Shown piece after piece: positions 55,993 through 64,000 of a stretch of 64,000 nt of DNA (positions are counted from its first letter, which is position 1; each line of letters begins with the position of its first letter). Below the pieces are notes generated by a model. It had not been told where the DNA came from, did not search any database, and was given only the letters and a program-made list of their open reading frames with translations. This DNA is from Mariniblastus sp. (lineage in GTDB: Bacteria; Planctomycetota; Planctomycetia; Pirellulales; Pirellulaceae): contig JAKVBF010000013.1 of the NCBI GenBank assembly GCA_022447555.1, positions 124,001-188,000 of the forward strand, written 5' to 3'. The position numbers and the translations under genes were made by a program.

Positions 55993-56412
55993 TCTCTTCG
56001 TATCTCAATCAACTGCTGAATCACTCTGTTTAGTTCATGACTCGTTTCCGGGTTCGCGATGTTAGCAGCCACTAAGTAGACGACCTGTTCTTTGGGGGCT
56101 ACAAAATTGGTGCTGTACCACATGGTATTCGAACCCCTGTGTCCAAGGACCGGTCCTTCCGACCAGGGCTGAGCCGACCCCCCCCCAGCCCATTGAATAA
56201 TTCTGGCCGATCGATCTCAACGCGGGTGGGATCTCCGATTTCGATAGCGTGTCGGCAAGCATCTCTGTGATCGGATCGGAGGCCTTCGGGGAAGCCGGTA
56301 AAGATAACGACTGACCAGCCAATGATTGAGTGAAAACAACGCCAAAAAGCAGAAGGCTCGACTGGATCGACCCATTTCGCCGTCGCATTCGAATCAAATA
56401 AAGTAGCCCCAT
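55977..56412 (-). pseudogene. Frameshifted serine hydrolase (class C beta-lactamase fold) remnant
   Basis: On the minus strand the final frame (stop TAA at 55977-55979) reads QPWSEGPVLGHRGSNTMWYS then TNFVAPKEQVVYLVAANIAN and NRVIQQLIEIRRDQ, the C-terminal part of beta-lactamase-fold serine hydrolases with the HxG motif (GHRGSN). The preceding part runs in another frame, IPPALRSIGQNYSMGWG. The two frames join at a run of nine G (56178-56186 on the plus strand as C). Further upstream a signal-peptide-like stretch (SSLLLFGVVFTQSLAGQ) and a 20-residue linker are seen but the Ser-x-x-Lys motif and the middle of the enzyme are absent, so a large deletion is likely. The 3' end overlaps the DUF11 gene by 16 bases. 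Confidence 0.65.
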
Positions 56413-56639
56413 ACCAAATCTCCCGGAATCGATTCAATTCGCTGACTTTTCCACTGTCGGGATGCCAATTTAGTCTGATAAACTTTTACCCTGTTTCGGC
56501 CCTAACTGGGCTGGGATCGTTTTGGACTTTGCCCGCGGACTCGATACCCCGTACCACCACCAACAGAGGGAATCCAGCTCGCTTCGCGAGACACGGCAAA
56601 TCGTCCATCCGAAATTTAATAGTCAGAGATAAATTGTAC

Positions 56640-56644
56640 AGGTG
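56640..56644 (+). promoter_or_regulatory. Shine-Dalgarno deciding the tpiA start
   Basis: AGGTG with a 6-base spacer before the ATG at 56651 favours that start over the in-frame GTG at 56642, which lies within the site. Confidence 0.55.
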
Positions 56645-56650
56645 CTGTTT

Positions 56651-57418
56651 ATGAGAAGCCCGTTAATCGCCGGTAATTGGAAAATGAATCTTAACCGCGT
56701 TGAGTCAATCGATTTAGCGCGAGGCATTGCGCAGGGTACAAGCCCTGGAGAGGTCGACGTTTTGGTGTGTCCCACGTTCGTTTACCTCGATGCAGTCTCC
56801 GCGGTTTTGGAAGGAACGCCTGTCAAACTAGGAGGGCAGGATGTTTATCATGAATCCAATGGTGCTTTCACAGGTGCAATCAGCACCACCATGCTGGCGG
56901 ACCTCGGGTGCGACTATGTGATCCTTGGTCACAGTGAGCGCCGGCACGTCATGGGAGAGTCCAACGAAATGATCAACGCCAAAGTGAAAACGGCTTTGGC
57001 AACTGGAATCACCCCAATCCTCTGCGTCGGTGAGTTGCTGGAAGAACGTGAAGCCGGACAGACCCAAGCTGTTGTTGAATCTCAGATTGACGGCTCATTG
57101 GCAGGTTTAAACGCGGAACACGTCGCCCAGATCGTAATCGCCTACGAGCCAGTTTGGGCGATTGGGACGGGAAAAACCGCCTCTCCGGAGCAAGCTCAGG
57201 AAGTCCACGCTGACCTTCGCAAATTGCTTTCCAATCGGTATAATGCGACGTCCGCGGACGCCGTACGTGTCCTCTATGGCGGGAGCGTGAAACCTTCCAA
57301 TGCCAACGATTTATTGTCGCAACCGGACATTGACGGTGCATTGGTCGGCGGGGCTTCGCTCAAAGTCGATAGCTTTATGGAAATTATCGCCGCAGCCAAA
57401 ACGAAAGCGGCCAGTTAA
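56651..57418 (+). CDS. tpiA: Triosephosphate isomerase
   Basis: Glycolytic enzyme interconverting dihydroxyacetone phosphate and glyceraldehyde 3-phosphate; 255 residues, the family's usual length. From the ATG at 56651 the protein reads [14 protein letters not shown] with Lys11; the electrophile His94 is in ILGHSERR and the catalytic base Glu166 in [14 protein letters not shown]; the phosphate-binding loop is YGGSVKPSN. The longer frame from GTG 56642 adds three residues; the AGGTG site supports 56651. It heads the tpiA-secG-yicC-gmk-rpoZ run with short gaps, so they are probably one operon. The 238-base region before it (from 56413) has no gene and should hold the promoter. Confidence 0.95.
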   Translation: MRSPLIAGNWKMNLNRVESIDLARGIAQGTSPGEVDVLVCPTFVYLDAVSAVLEGTPVKLGGQDVYHESNGAFTGAISTTMLADLGCDYVILGHSERRHVMGESNEMINAKVKTALATGITPILCVGELLEEREAGQTQAVVESQIDGSLAGLNAEHVAQIVIAYEPVWAIGTGKTASPEQAQEVHADLRKLLSNRYNATSADAVRVLYGGSVKPSNANDLLSQPDIDGALVGGASLKVDSFMEIIAAAKTKAAS

Positions 57419-57440
57419 ATACAAAGTTGATAGGTTTACG

Positions 57441-57989
57441 ATGGGTTTGTTCATACTCGGCTTGCTTCTGTTTGTCGTCTCATTTTTTATGATGCTGCTA
57501 ATCCTTGTCCAAAAGGGTAAAGGTGGTGGTTTGACGGGCGCCTTGGGTGGCATGGGTGGCCAGAGTGCGTTTGGCTCCAAAGCGGGAGACGTATTCACCA
57601 AGGTCACGGTAATTACCGCGATCATCTGGATCGTGTTATGCATGCTGACCATTCAGTTATACAACCCGCCTCCCCGGCCCCAGCCTTCTCAGGCCGATTC
57701 CGGTACCCCAACCATGACCAGCGGTGAGGGAGACGCTGAAGAAGCAAAAGATGATGAACGGATGGAGCAAATCATCAAGGATCAAGAAGCGATTAAAGAT
57801 GGTGTAGGTGGTGCTGATGAGACAAAGCTTAAAGACGAGATACAAAAAGACCAGTCAGAAATCGAAGGTAAAACCGATGGCACCTCGGAGCCCGATCTGA
57901 ACGCTCCTGAGACCGAAGCCACCCAGGAAAACAAAGCCGGCGACAGCGAATCGTCCTCGGATAAGGGTTCATCTAACGATAACGAGTGA
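57441..57989 (+). CDS. secG: SecG, preprotein translocase subunit, with acidic C-terminal extension
   Basis: A SecG subunit of the SecYEG translocon, 182 residues from the ATG at 57441; the longer frame from 57300 overlaps tpiA and is not coding. Residues 1-20 ([20 protein letters not shown]) and about 53-74 ([19 protein letters not shown]) are the two transmembrane helices, with the canonical [15 protein letters not shown] and [15 protein letters not shown] stretch between them. The last 100 residues are an acidic, Gln/Glu/Asp/Ser-rich low-complexity tail; standard SecG is 70-110 residues, so the tail is an unusual addition, probably cytoplasmic. tpiA is 22 bases upstream and yicC follows at 45 bases. 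Confidence 0.9.
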   Translation: MGLFILGLLLFVVSFFMMLLILVQKGKGGGLTGALGGMGGQSAFGSKAGDVFTKVTVITAIIWIVLCMLTIQLYNPPPRPQPSQADSGTPTMTSGEGDAEEAKDDERMEQIIKDQEAIKDGVGGADETKLKDEIQKDQSEIEGKTDGTSEPDLNAPETEATQENKAGDSESSSDKGSSNDNE

Positions 57990-58022
57990 TTGAATCACTC
58001 ATTCCACCGCTGCTTTTCTCCC

Positions 58023-58026
58023 GGAG
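58023..58026 (+). promoter_or_regulatory. Shine-Dalgarno deciding the yicC start
   Basis: GGAG lies 8 bases before a TTG at 58035; the resulting MLLSMTGHG matches the family's N-terminus. Confidence 0.55.
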
Positions 58027-58034
58027 TCAATCCG

Positions 58035-58904
58035 TTGCTATTAAGCATGACTGGGCATGGCCAGGCTGTTGCCGAAAACGAGCACGTTCACGTGATCGTT
58101 GAGTTACGTTCCGTCAACAATCGGTATTTAAAAACCTCCATCAGCAGTGAGCTCGATCCGGGACACGAATCTCAAATAGAATCATTGATTCGTGACAAGA
58201 TAAAACGTGGCGCAATCAATGCCCGTATCAAACTCCTGTTTCAGGCTGGAAGTCATGATTATCAGATCAATCAGGCGGCACTCCAGGCCTATCAACGGCA
58301 GCTTTCAGATATCAATTCCAGTGGGGTTCAGGCCAGTCTTGACACACTCTTAAGTTTACCAGGAGTGATTGAAGAAAACGCGGGCTCGGATCGTTTGCAA
58401 GCAGTTTGGCCCGTCGTCCAACAGGCGACTCAGAGAGCTCTTGAAACGTTAATCGAAATGCGAGCCCAAGAAGGTTTGGCGATGCAAAAAGATCTGCTGG
58501 CCAACTGCAATCTGATCACCCAATTTACCGAACAAATCGAAGTATTAGCTCCGAACATTGTAAAAAATTATTCCAAACGGATTACCGATCGAATCAACCA
58601 GATGTTGCAGGATTATAATGTTACGGTGACGCCTTCGGACGTCATTCGTGAGGTCGGGATTTTTGCCGAGCGTGTTGATATTTCAGAAGAAATCGTTCGG
58701 CTTAAAAGTCACGTTGATCAATTCAAACAGATTATCGACGCCCCAACCAGTAATGGTCGCAAATTGGATTTCCTCACGCAGGAGCTGCTTCGCGAGACCA
58801 ACACCGTGGGCTCGAAGGCCAATGATGCTGCGATTGCCAACCATGTTGTCGAGATCAAGGCAGCAATCGAACGGATTCGAGAGATGGTTCAAAACGTTGA
58901 ATAA
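58035..58904 (+). CDS. yicC: YicC family endoribonuclease
   Basis: A 289-residue YicC protein starting with TTG at 58035 (MLLSMTGHGQAV). The YicC N-terminal domain shows VIVELRSVNNRYLKTSI (the RSVNNRYL signature) and RDKIKRGAINARIKLLFQAG; the DUF1732 C-terminal domain has the ITDRINQML, AERVDISEEIVRLKSHVDQF and KLDFLTQELLRETNTVGSKA motifs. The family is a metal-dependent endoribonuclease in bacteria such as E. coli, reported to cleave small RNAs. The reading frame opens 45 bases earlier, but that part is not conserved-looking. It is next to gmk, which is the common bacterial arrangement yicC-gmk-rpoZ. Confidence 0.92.
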   Translation: MLLSMTGHGQAVAENEHVHVIVELRSVNNRYLKTSISSELDPGHESQIESLIRDKIKRGAINARIKLLFQAGSHDYQINQAALQAYQRQLSDINSSGVQASLDTLLSLPGVIEENAGSDRLQAVWPVVQQATQRALETLIEMRAQEGLAMQKDLLANCNLITQFTEQIEVLAPNIVKNYSKRITDRINQMLQDYNVTVTPSDVIREVGIFAERVDISEEIVRLKSHVDQFKQIIDAPTSNGRKLDFLTQELLRETNTVGSKANDAAIANHVVEIKAAIERIREMVQNVE

Positions 58905-58921
58905 AAACCCCTCAGTCCAAG

Positions 58922-59548
58922 ATGACGCAAAAACAATCCAAATCTGATCCAGGTAAACTGGTCATCATCTCGGGACCCTCGGGTGTCGGGAAATCAACGG
59001 TTGTCAAGAAGCTGCTTCAGCAGTGTGATTTGCCTCTGGAATTAAGCGTTTCCGCAACCACTCGGCCTCGTCGCGAAGAAGACACAGATGGCGTCAATTA
59101 CCATTTCTTGACTGACGAAGAGTTCCAGCAACGGGTCTCAAGCGGTGATTTCCTTGAATATGCAGAGGTTTTTGGCCACGGTCACTGGTATGGAACACTA
59201 AAAGACCAAGTTAGCACTGGTCTCAACAGCGGCAAGTGGATAGTCTTAGAGATTGATGTTGAAGGTGCCGCGAGGGTTCTTAAGCTGCATCCGTCCGCCG
59301 TGACCATCTTCATCCATCCCGGCAGCCTCAAAGAACTGCGTAGACGGTTGGAGGGGCGAGGAACTGAGACCCCTGAATCGCTGGCACGAAGACTGGAAGT
59401 TGCTGGACAAGAACTGGCTGCCACATCCATTTACCAAAACATTGTTACCAACGATACGGTTGAGCAAACCGTAGAATTAATATGCCAACTTCTGATGAAA
59501 AGCAGAAACCAGCCGAGTGGAGATAATACAGAATGTACGACGAATTAA
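58922..59548 (+). CDS. gmk: Guanylate kinase
   Basis: A 208-residue GMP kinase making GDP from GMP and ATP. P-loop [11 protein letters not shown] (residues 16-26), the GMP-binding part [20 protein letters not shown] and [16 protein letters not shown], and [20 protein letters not shown] follow in order, then the lid [19 protein letters not shown]. It begins 17 bases after yicC and its last 16 bases overlap rpoZ, so the three are one translational unit. The neighbourhood yicC-gmk-rpoZ is a well-known conserved gene order, which supports all three calls. Confidence 0.94.
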   Translation: MTQKQSKSDPGKLVIISGPSGVGKSTVVKKLLQQCDLPLELSVSATTRPRREEDTDGVNYHFLTDEEFQQRVSSGDFLEYAEVFGHGHWYGTLKDQVSTGLNSGKWIVLEIDVEGAARVLKLHPSAVTIFIHPGSLKELRRRLEGRGTETPESLARRLEVAGQELAATSIYQNIVTNDTVEQTVELICQLLMKSRNQPSGDNTECTTN

Positions 59549-59793
59549 AAGAAGAAGAAATCGTCCGCAAAGTCGGTGGTCGCTTCAAATTATCAACCTT
59601 GATCCAAAAACGAATGGTTCAATTAAACCAAGGCGCGCGACCCTTGATCGACACCACGGAAGAAGACAAGATGGCCGTCGTCCTGCAGGAAATCTTGCTG
59701 GACAAGATCTTTCTTGATTCGGCAGATGAGGTCGGCACCAATGCATCACCTGACTTTACCGAAACGCCTGAATTGAATCTGGACGATTTATAA
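59533..59793 (+). CDS. rpoZ: RNA polymerase omega subunit
   Basis: An 86-residue omega subunit that helps assemble and stabilise core RNA polymerase and contributes to ppGpp sites in some bacteria. The start [20 protein letters not shown] and the conserved RPLIDT with [15 protein letters not shown] core are as expected for the omega/RPB6 fold. The gene overlaps gmk by 16 bases, and the ATG at 59533 fits the conserved length. The tail [14 protein letters not shown] is acidic. A hairpin after it, followed by T residues, may end the tpiA-to-rpoZ operon. Confidence 0.93.
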   Translation: MYDELKEEEIVRKVGGRFKLSTLIQKRMVQLNQGARPLIDTTEEDKMAVVLQEILLDKIFLDSADEVGTNASPDFTETPELNLDDL

Positions 59794-59821
59794 ACCGGTT
59801 TTCACTCTATTGGTTTTGACG

Positions 59822-59871
59822 AGCCACGGATCCGGGCGTCCTGTAATGTTCTCTGGATAAGTGGCTTTTTT
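59822..59871 (+). terminator. Probable terminator after rpoZ
   Basis: AGCCAC (59822-59827) pairs with GTGGCT (59861-59866), with an inner ATCC/GGAT pairing and a run of T residues at 59866-59871. The stem has an internal mismatch, so this is a moderate-quality candidate. Confidence 0.5.
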
Positions 59872-59909
59872 CTTGGCACCAAGGCTCACTCTGAAGGTCG
59901 CGAGATTCG

Positions 59910-60464
59910 ATGGCTGATTCCAAAATTATTGTTGCTGTCACCGGAGGCATCGCCGCGTTCAAATCAGCTGCTTTGGTTAGTGCCTTGGTACAAAAAGGAC
60001 ACAGCGTTCAAGTGGTAATGACCGAAGCGTCTACACGGTTTGTTGGCGCTCAGACTTTTCAGGCGCTCACCGACAGGCCTGTCGTTATGGATTTGTTTGA
60101 CCCCCAATTTCCACTGGGGGCCCATATTGAACTGGCGAGGCAAAGTGATGTGTTATGCGTTGCCCCCGCGACCGCTAATTTCATGGCCAAGGCGGTCCAA
60201 GGAATGGCTGACGACTTGCTCAGCACGCTGTATCTCTGTTTCAACGGCCCTGTTCTGATTGCCCCAGCCATGAATTGTGAAATGTGGGAAAAGCCGGTCA
60301 CTCAACGGAACTTGAAACAACTTTTTCAGGATGGTGTCCAGATCATCGATCCATCCGAAGGTTGGCTGAGTTGCCGCGAAAAAGGAGTTGGGCGAATGGC
60401 AGATCCCTCAAAAATCCAGACCGAGATTGAGGCCTTAATTGACCCTCCATCATCAAATGATTAG
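59910..60464 (+). CDS. coaC: Phosphopantothenoylcysteine decarboxylase, stand-alone CoaC
   Basis: A 184-residue flavoprotein (Dfp/HFCD family) that decarboxylates phosphopantothenoylcysteine in coenzyme A synthesis. The FMN site begins IIVAVTGGIAAFKSA; His72 in LGAHIELARQSD is the catalytic His and Cys155 in GWLSCREKGVGRMA the reduced-intermediate Cys; PAMN is at 119-122. In most bacteria CoaB and CoaC are one fused CoaBC protein of about 400 residues; here the decarboxylase ends cleanly with its own stop and the ligase follows 55 bases later as a separate gene, which is a clear split. It follows a probable terminator, so it may have its own promoter. Confidence 0.92.
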   Translation: MADSKIIVAVTGGIAAFKSAALVSALVQKGHSVQVVMTEASTRFVGAQTFQALTDRPVVMDLFDPQFPLGAHIELARQSDVLCVAPATANFMAKAVQGMADDLLSTLYLCFNGPVLIAPAMNCEMWEKPVTQRNLKQLFQDGVQIIDPSEGWLSCREKGVGRMADPSKIQTEIEALIDPPSSND

Positions 60465-60519
60465 AACCTCGTCCTTTTGCCCAATGCCCTTTGTCGGCTC
60501 TTGAGCCGGAGACTGTCCC

Positions 60520-61173
60520 ATGGCTCGAATCCTGATCACGTCTGGCCCGACCCGTCAGTACATAGATCCTGTCAGGTATTTAAGCAATGCATCCAGCGGG
60601 AAAATGGGGCGATGTCTTGCCGAAGCGGCGCTGGAAATGGGGCATCAGGTAGTGGTCGTCAGCGGACCTGTTCAAATCATTTACCCAGCGGCTTGCGACG
60701 TCATCTCCGTCGTTTCCACGGAAGACATGCTGATCGCATGCCGGGATATCTTCGATACTTGTGACGGACTGATCGGCGCCGCCGCTCCCTGTGACTACCG
60801 TCCGGTCGAAGTTGCCGATCACAAGATTCGCAAAACAGGCGAATCGCTTGACATCAAGTGGGTTGAAACAGCCGATGTCGTCGCTTCACTGGGCAGTCAA
60901 AAAAAGCCAACTCAATGGACCGTTGGCTTTGCGTTGGAGACGGACGACGCGCGTTTTCGGGCGCTTACAAAATTGGAAAAGAAAAGCTGCGATTTGGTCG
61001 TGTTAAACGGCGTAACTGCCATTGAGTCCACAGAGAATAGCGTCGAAATCATCGCACCCAGCGGGGATGTTTTACAATCTTCAGCCGGTAGTAAGCAAGT
61101 GGTTGCAAGGGCGATCATGCAACTAATTCAACAACGGTTAATTGATCGAGTTGGGTATGATGAACCAATCTGA
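60520..61173 (+). CDS. coaB: Phosphopantothenate-cysteine ligase, stand-alone CoaB
   Basis: A 217-residue CoaB enzyme that joins phosphopantothenate and cysteine using CTP in most bacteria. The N-terminal signature RILITSGPTRQYIDPVRYLS followed by NASSGKMG is canonical, then AAPCDYRPVEVADHKIRK (the AxxDYxP and KIKK-type site), QWTVGFALETD, and LNGVTAIESTENSVEII in place of NDVSxxxxGFxxxxN. The gene is preceded by coaC (55-base gap), and its last 17 bases overlap the next ORF. That the domain has its own ATG and stop shows a split CoaB. CTP/ATP choice cannot be told from sequence. Confidence 0.92.
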   Translation: MARILITSGPTRQYIDPVRYLSNASSGKMGRCLAEAALEMGHQVVVVSGPVQIIYPAACDVISVVSTEDMLIACRDIFDTCDGLIGAAAPCDYRPVEVADHKIRKTGESLDIKWVETADVVASLGSQKKPTQWTVGFALETDDARFRALTKLEKKSCDLVVLNGVTAIESTENSVEIIAPSGDVLQSSAGSKQVVARAIMQLIQQRLIDRVGYDEPI

Positions 61174-61543
61174 GCCAGAGACGAGTGCTACAAAACGTCG
61201 ACTCCTAAACATGCCAAACTTCATTTTGACGATGACGGGAGTCCTCGTATTTGCAGGTTATTGCTACCTACTGCAAAGCATGCCGTCATTGGATATGGGA
61301 AGTTATCAATTTCAGTTTTTCCCCATCCCTCGATTCACCATGATCGGGGAACCATTATTCCTGTTGCTGTTGGTCGGAGTTGGGGTCTGGCATGTGAAAC
61401 TGGCTATGGAAAAACCTGAGGACCCATCGAAAAGCAACCGATATGGCAAACTTGGCCAGCTGGTGTTTGGCCTGTTATTACTCACGATTCCGCTTATTTT
61501 TAGAGCATGCGCCAACCTGCTTATTCATCTGATCAACGGCTAA
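61157..61543 (+). CDS. Small hypothetical membrane protein
   Basis: A 128-residue protein (ATG at 61157; GTG/TTG options earlier in the frame from 61142). Three hydrophobic stretches are seen: FILTMTGVLVFAGYCYLLQS, MIGEPLFLLLLVGVGVWHVK and LGQLVFGLLLLTIPLIFRAC. I do not recognise a family. It overlaps the end of coaB by 17 bases, so it is translationally coupled to the coaC-coaB pair, and it converges on a transglutaminase-like gene. Confidence 0.7.
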   Translation: MMNQSEPETSATKRRLLNMPNFILTMTGVLVFAGYCYLLQSMPSLDMGSYQFQFFPIPRFTMIGEPLFLLLLVGVGVWHVKLAMEKPEDPSKSNRYGKLGQLVFGLLLLTIPLIFRACANLLIHLING

Positions 61544-61704
61544 ATCACCGACGCCGTTCAGCTTAAGATGTAAAGACTGATGTGTCGAAGATCACCCTCC
61601 TCAATCCTGCAGACTCACGTTCTTTCATATTTGATTTTAGACTTCGGTCAGCTTGTTTTACGGAGTGTTTGCTCTACCTCTTCACTGATCGATCATTGCA
61701 ATTT

Positions 61705-64000
61705 TCATGCATGTACCGGGTCGCTCTTTGGGGGCAACTTAATTTTGAGTTGGGCGTCTAGCTCTTTAGCCATTCGTTCGACCTGCTCGGCACTATGATT
61801 ATTGAGGGGACGTTCGCCAAATCGAACACGGTAAAACGCCTCGGTGATCATCTCAACCGCACTTTGAATGTCTGATTGACCCGGATGTTCGGCAAAGTGG
61901 TCTGCAACCTCAGAAGCAAACTCTCGTTGTGTCTGATTAGGGCCTCGTTCTAAATTGTGCTCCCGTTTGAGTGTGCCGATCATTTTCTCGTAAAAGGGAA
62001 CAATTTGCCGAACGTAAACATCACCCATCACCCAAGTACCCAGTTCGGGTGATAGCCAAAACAGCGCATTGCCCATCAACTTTCGAATTCGGCTCAGGGG
62101 TAAACTTGACTTCCGTTTGACAACCACCGGCTGCAATCGGTGTTTCCGCAAAAACACCATCACGATCAAGCCAAAAACAATCGCCAATAAAAAATACTGG
62201 TAAATCGGCCGCTTTTGAACTTCGGCGGTGAACTTCTGGCCGGTCGCTTGCCAGTTCGAGAGATCCATTAATCCCAACAACTGTGATGAGTTGACCGTGA
62301 TCGGCTCGGGACGCTTGGCCTCATCCATCCCTAAAATATAATCCTGCCAAAGCGTACGGGCCATTTCGAGCGCCTCGCCATTACTGACCAGTGTCTCGAT
62401 TGAATTGATATTGCTGGTGGGATCAAGTCGCAACCAGGCTCCCCCGGGGCCAGCCCCACCGGTGGCAAACATCGCTTCCGTGCAGTCTTCGGGAGGGATA
62501 TACGCCTCGACCCAGGCATGAGCGTGTCGCTCACGGACCATATAACACTCATTGAGCTGATTGTATTCACCACCATAGAAACCCACGACGAGCCTCGCCG
62601 GAATGTTCTGACTACGAAGCATGACGGTCAGTGCTGACGCGTACAGCTGGCAATGGCCCGTACGATGATTCTTAAAAAAATCTTCAATCGGATCCAAACC
62701 GTTGACGCGATCGATATTGCGAAAGTCCAGTGTGTAGCTGAAGCGGTTCGTTGAAAGGAAATAATTACTCATCTCACGGGCCAACTTCAACTTATCGGTC
62801 TTGCCCACCTGTCTCGCAATCCGATCAGCAGCCGCAACCACTTCTGGGTAGCGGTCGCGTTCCATGTAAGTCAGTCCTTTAAACTCACCGACGTTATCGG
62901 GTAGCGTAACGTTGTTCTCCGTGATGACATCGGGGCGGTAGGGTGAACTGTCGAGTGGATAATTATTGAGGTCAACTAACGTGCCCACCGTATATTGATA
63001 AGCAGCCATTTCAGCCATATTGCCTCGGCGCCGACGGGTCAACGCCGAAATATCCCTGCAGTACTCAACCTCTTGGCTTGTCTTCAACAAACGAAACGAC
63101 GGGTTTACCGTGAACAGAAGCGGATCAGTGGTCGCCTCAATCGAGTAGTCAGCAATCAGCGCTTTGGCTCGTTGGTTAGGCGCGCTGGAAAGACGTTCGT
63201 AACTGAATTCGAAAATAGAATCATAAGGTGCCTTCCAAGTCGTGACACCATCCTGAATGCCCCAGCGAGGAAGTGGCATCCCTCGAAAATAAGGATTTTC
63301 GGCCAATGGTATTTTTCGTTCTGCCTGAGGCTCCGAAAACCACGCCCGAAAAATAAGTCGGCCCGAATCTGATATTTCCCCTTTGTTATTCAGGTCTACA
63401 TCTAGGGACAGACCTGTTGCCGTCACCTTTTTGACACCTGGGCCCAACCAAGGCGTGTCGAGCCTCGGAATGTTGTAGAAAAGAACCGTCGAGAAGACGA
63501 GGGAAGCTGTCAACCAAGGAATTAAATTTCGAACTAATCTTCCATATGAGTTCGGAACCTGCGGTTCGAAGACCAGACAGGCGGGCGATCCGTCGCATGA
63601 ATAACTCCCGCGACCGAGTGATTCGATTCTCGATCTAGCATGCGACACGTTCATCCGGTTAACGCGTTTCACCTCAAACCACTGAGTGAAATCACATTGC
63701 AGCATCATCATCGTACCCGCCACCGCGAAATAGATAATGAACAACAAACCACCTTCAAAATTCAAGTTAAAAATAGAGGCGACCACGACCTGTAGTAAAC
63801 TCAGAACCAATACTTGCCAATACAATCGAGGCGTTTTCTCCTGAAACATTAAGACCGTTTGCAGATACACCAACAATTGTCCCACCGAGATCAGCTTAGC
63901 CGCGCTATCCCCACCATAAAAATCTTTCATCGCAAACAGCAAGATTAAAATCGATGCCGTATTCGCCAACCAACCCTGAATCCGGATCACCCTCAACCAG
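61705..64000 (-). CDS. TgpA-like transglutaminase-core membrane protein, 5' truncated
   Basis: A transglutaminase-superfamily membrane protein; the frame is open to the window edge, so the N-terminus (first helices) is likely missing; a TTG at 63996 is the only inside option. Several hydrophobic helices (SILILLFAMKDFYG, VLVLSLLQVVVASIFNLNF, LLFIIYFAVAGTMM, LIPWLTASLVFSTVLFYN) precede the soluble core. The catalytic Cys is in TGHCQLYASALTVMLRS, His in HAHAWVEAYIP and Asp in WLRLDPTSN. A further helix (YFLLAIVFGLIVMVFL) is followed by a DUF4129-like C-terminal domain (LERGPNQTQREFASEVADHF). TgpA/DUF3488 proteins are membrane transglutaminase-like enzymes with periplasmic domain; some are essential for cell envelope function. 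Confidence 0.85.
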   Translation of the reverse strand, partial: WLRVIRIQGWLANTASILILLFAMKDFYGGDSAAKLISVGQLLVYLQTVLMFQEKTPRLYWQVLVLSLLQVVVASIFNLNFEGGLLFIIYFAVAGTMMMLQCDFTQWFEVKRVNRMNVSHARSRIESLGRGSYSCDGSPACLVFEPQVPNSYGRLVRNLIPWLTASLVFSTVLFYNIPRLDTPWLGPGVKKVTATGLSLDVDLNNKGEISDSGRLIFRAWFSEPQAERKIPLAENPYFRGMPLPRWGIQDGVTTWKAPYDSIFEFSYERLSSAPNQRAKALIADYSIEATTDPLLFTVNPSFRLLKTSQEVEYCRDISALTRRRRGNMAEMAAYQYTVGTLVDLNNYPLDSSPYRPDVITENNVTLPDNVGEFKGLTYMERDRYPEVVAAADRIARQVGKTDKLKLAREMSNYFLSTNRFSYTLDFRNIDRVNGLDPIEDFFKNHRTGHCQLYASALTVMLRSQNIPARLVVGFYGGEYNQLNECYMVRERHAHAWVEAYIPPEDCTEAMFATGGAGPGGAWLRLDPTSNINSIETLVSNGEALEMARTLWQDYILGMDEAKRPEPITVNSSQLLGLMDLSNWQATGQKFTAEVQKRPIYQYFLLAIVFGLIVMVFLRKHRLQPVVVKRKSSLPLSRIRKLMGNALFWLSPELGTWVMGDVYVRQIVPFYEKMIGTLKREHNLERGPNQTQREFASEVADHFAEHPGQSDIQSAVEMITEAFYRVRFGERPLNNHSAEQVERMAKELDAQLKIKLPPKSDPVHA

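Noticed and set aside
1-64000. tRNA, rRNA, CRISPR array, insertion sequence or prophage
   Set aside because: I scanned the intergenic regions for these signatures and saw none; a tool search could still find a divergent tRNA.

Overview
The window looks like a chromosomal segment of a marine-type planctomycete (Pirellulales-like). Evidence: two PSD1 (DUF1549/DUF1553, cytochrome c-like) plus DUF1501 gene pairs, a secreted iduronate-2-sulfatase-like sulfatase, a giant DUF4347/beta-helix protein, tandem-FHA and DUF11 proteins, weak Shine-Dalgarno use with many non-ATG starts, and moderate GC. No tRNA, rRNA, CRISPR array, insertion sequence or prophage was seen.

Layout. (1) 1-6046: the end of a surface-polysaccharide locus: a truncated GT2 glycosyltransferase, a sulfotransferase, a Wzx-type flippase, a second sulfotransferase, a GT4 glycosyltransferase and a third sulfotransferase, consistent with a sulfated exported glycan. 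(2) 6335-13756: a 1612-residue DUF4347/beta-helix protein with about twelve 47-residue C-terminal repeats, divergent from a tandem-FHA coiled-coil protein. (3) 13991-19454: alpha/beta hydrolase, membrane-anchored spermidine-synthase-like protein, and a P1B-4 metal-exporting ATPase. (4) 19487-26893: DUF1501, PSD1 and M28 peptidase. (5) 26997-30440: cold-shock protein and a DEAD-box helicase, divergent, each with a clear terminator. (6) 30524-37550: second DUF1501/PSD1 pair, SpoIIAA-like protein, FadL-like porin. (7) 37818-44004: sulfatase, DUF502 membrane protein, fourth sulfotransferase, M1 peptidase, Nei-type DNA glycosylase. (8) 44025-46784: a decayed Lon-like gene remnant, then TadG/TadE/TadE. 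(9) 46977-51908: surE, a small membrane protein and dnaE on one strand. (10) 52202-56412: coiled-coil protein, anchored four-repeat DUF11 protein and a frameshifted serine hydrolase pseudogene. (11) 56651-61543: a tight housekeeping run tpiA-secG-yicC-gmk-rpoZ, then separate coaC and coaB genes and a membrane protein. (12) 61705-end: a TgpA-like transglutaminase membrane protein cut by the window edge.

The most unusual items are the DUF4347 giant protein (His/Cys pair in a caspase-like arrangement plus a 12-fold repeat), the sulfotransferase-rich glycan island, two gene remnants (Lon-like, and a serine hydrolase broken at a nine-G tract), split CoaB/CoaC, and a SecG with a long acidic tail. 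I found no clearly new defence or mobile system.
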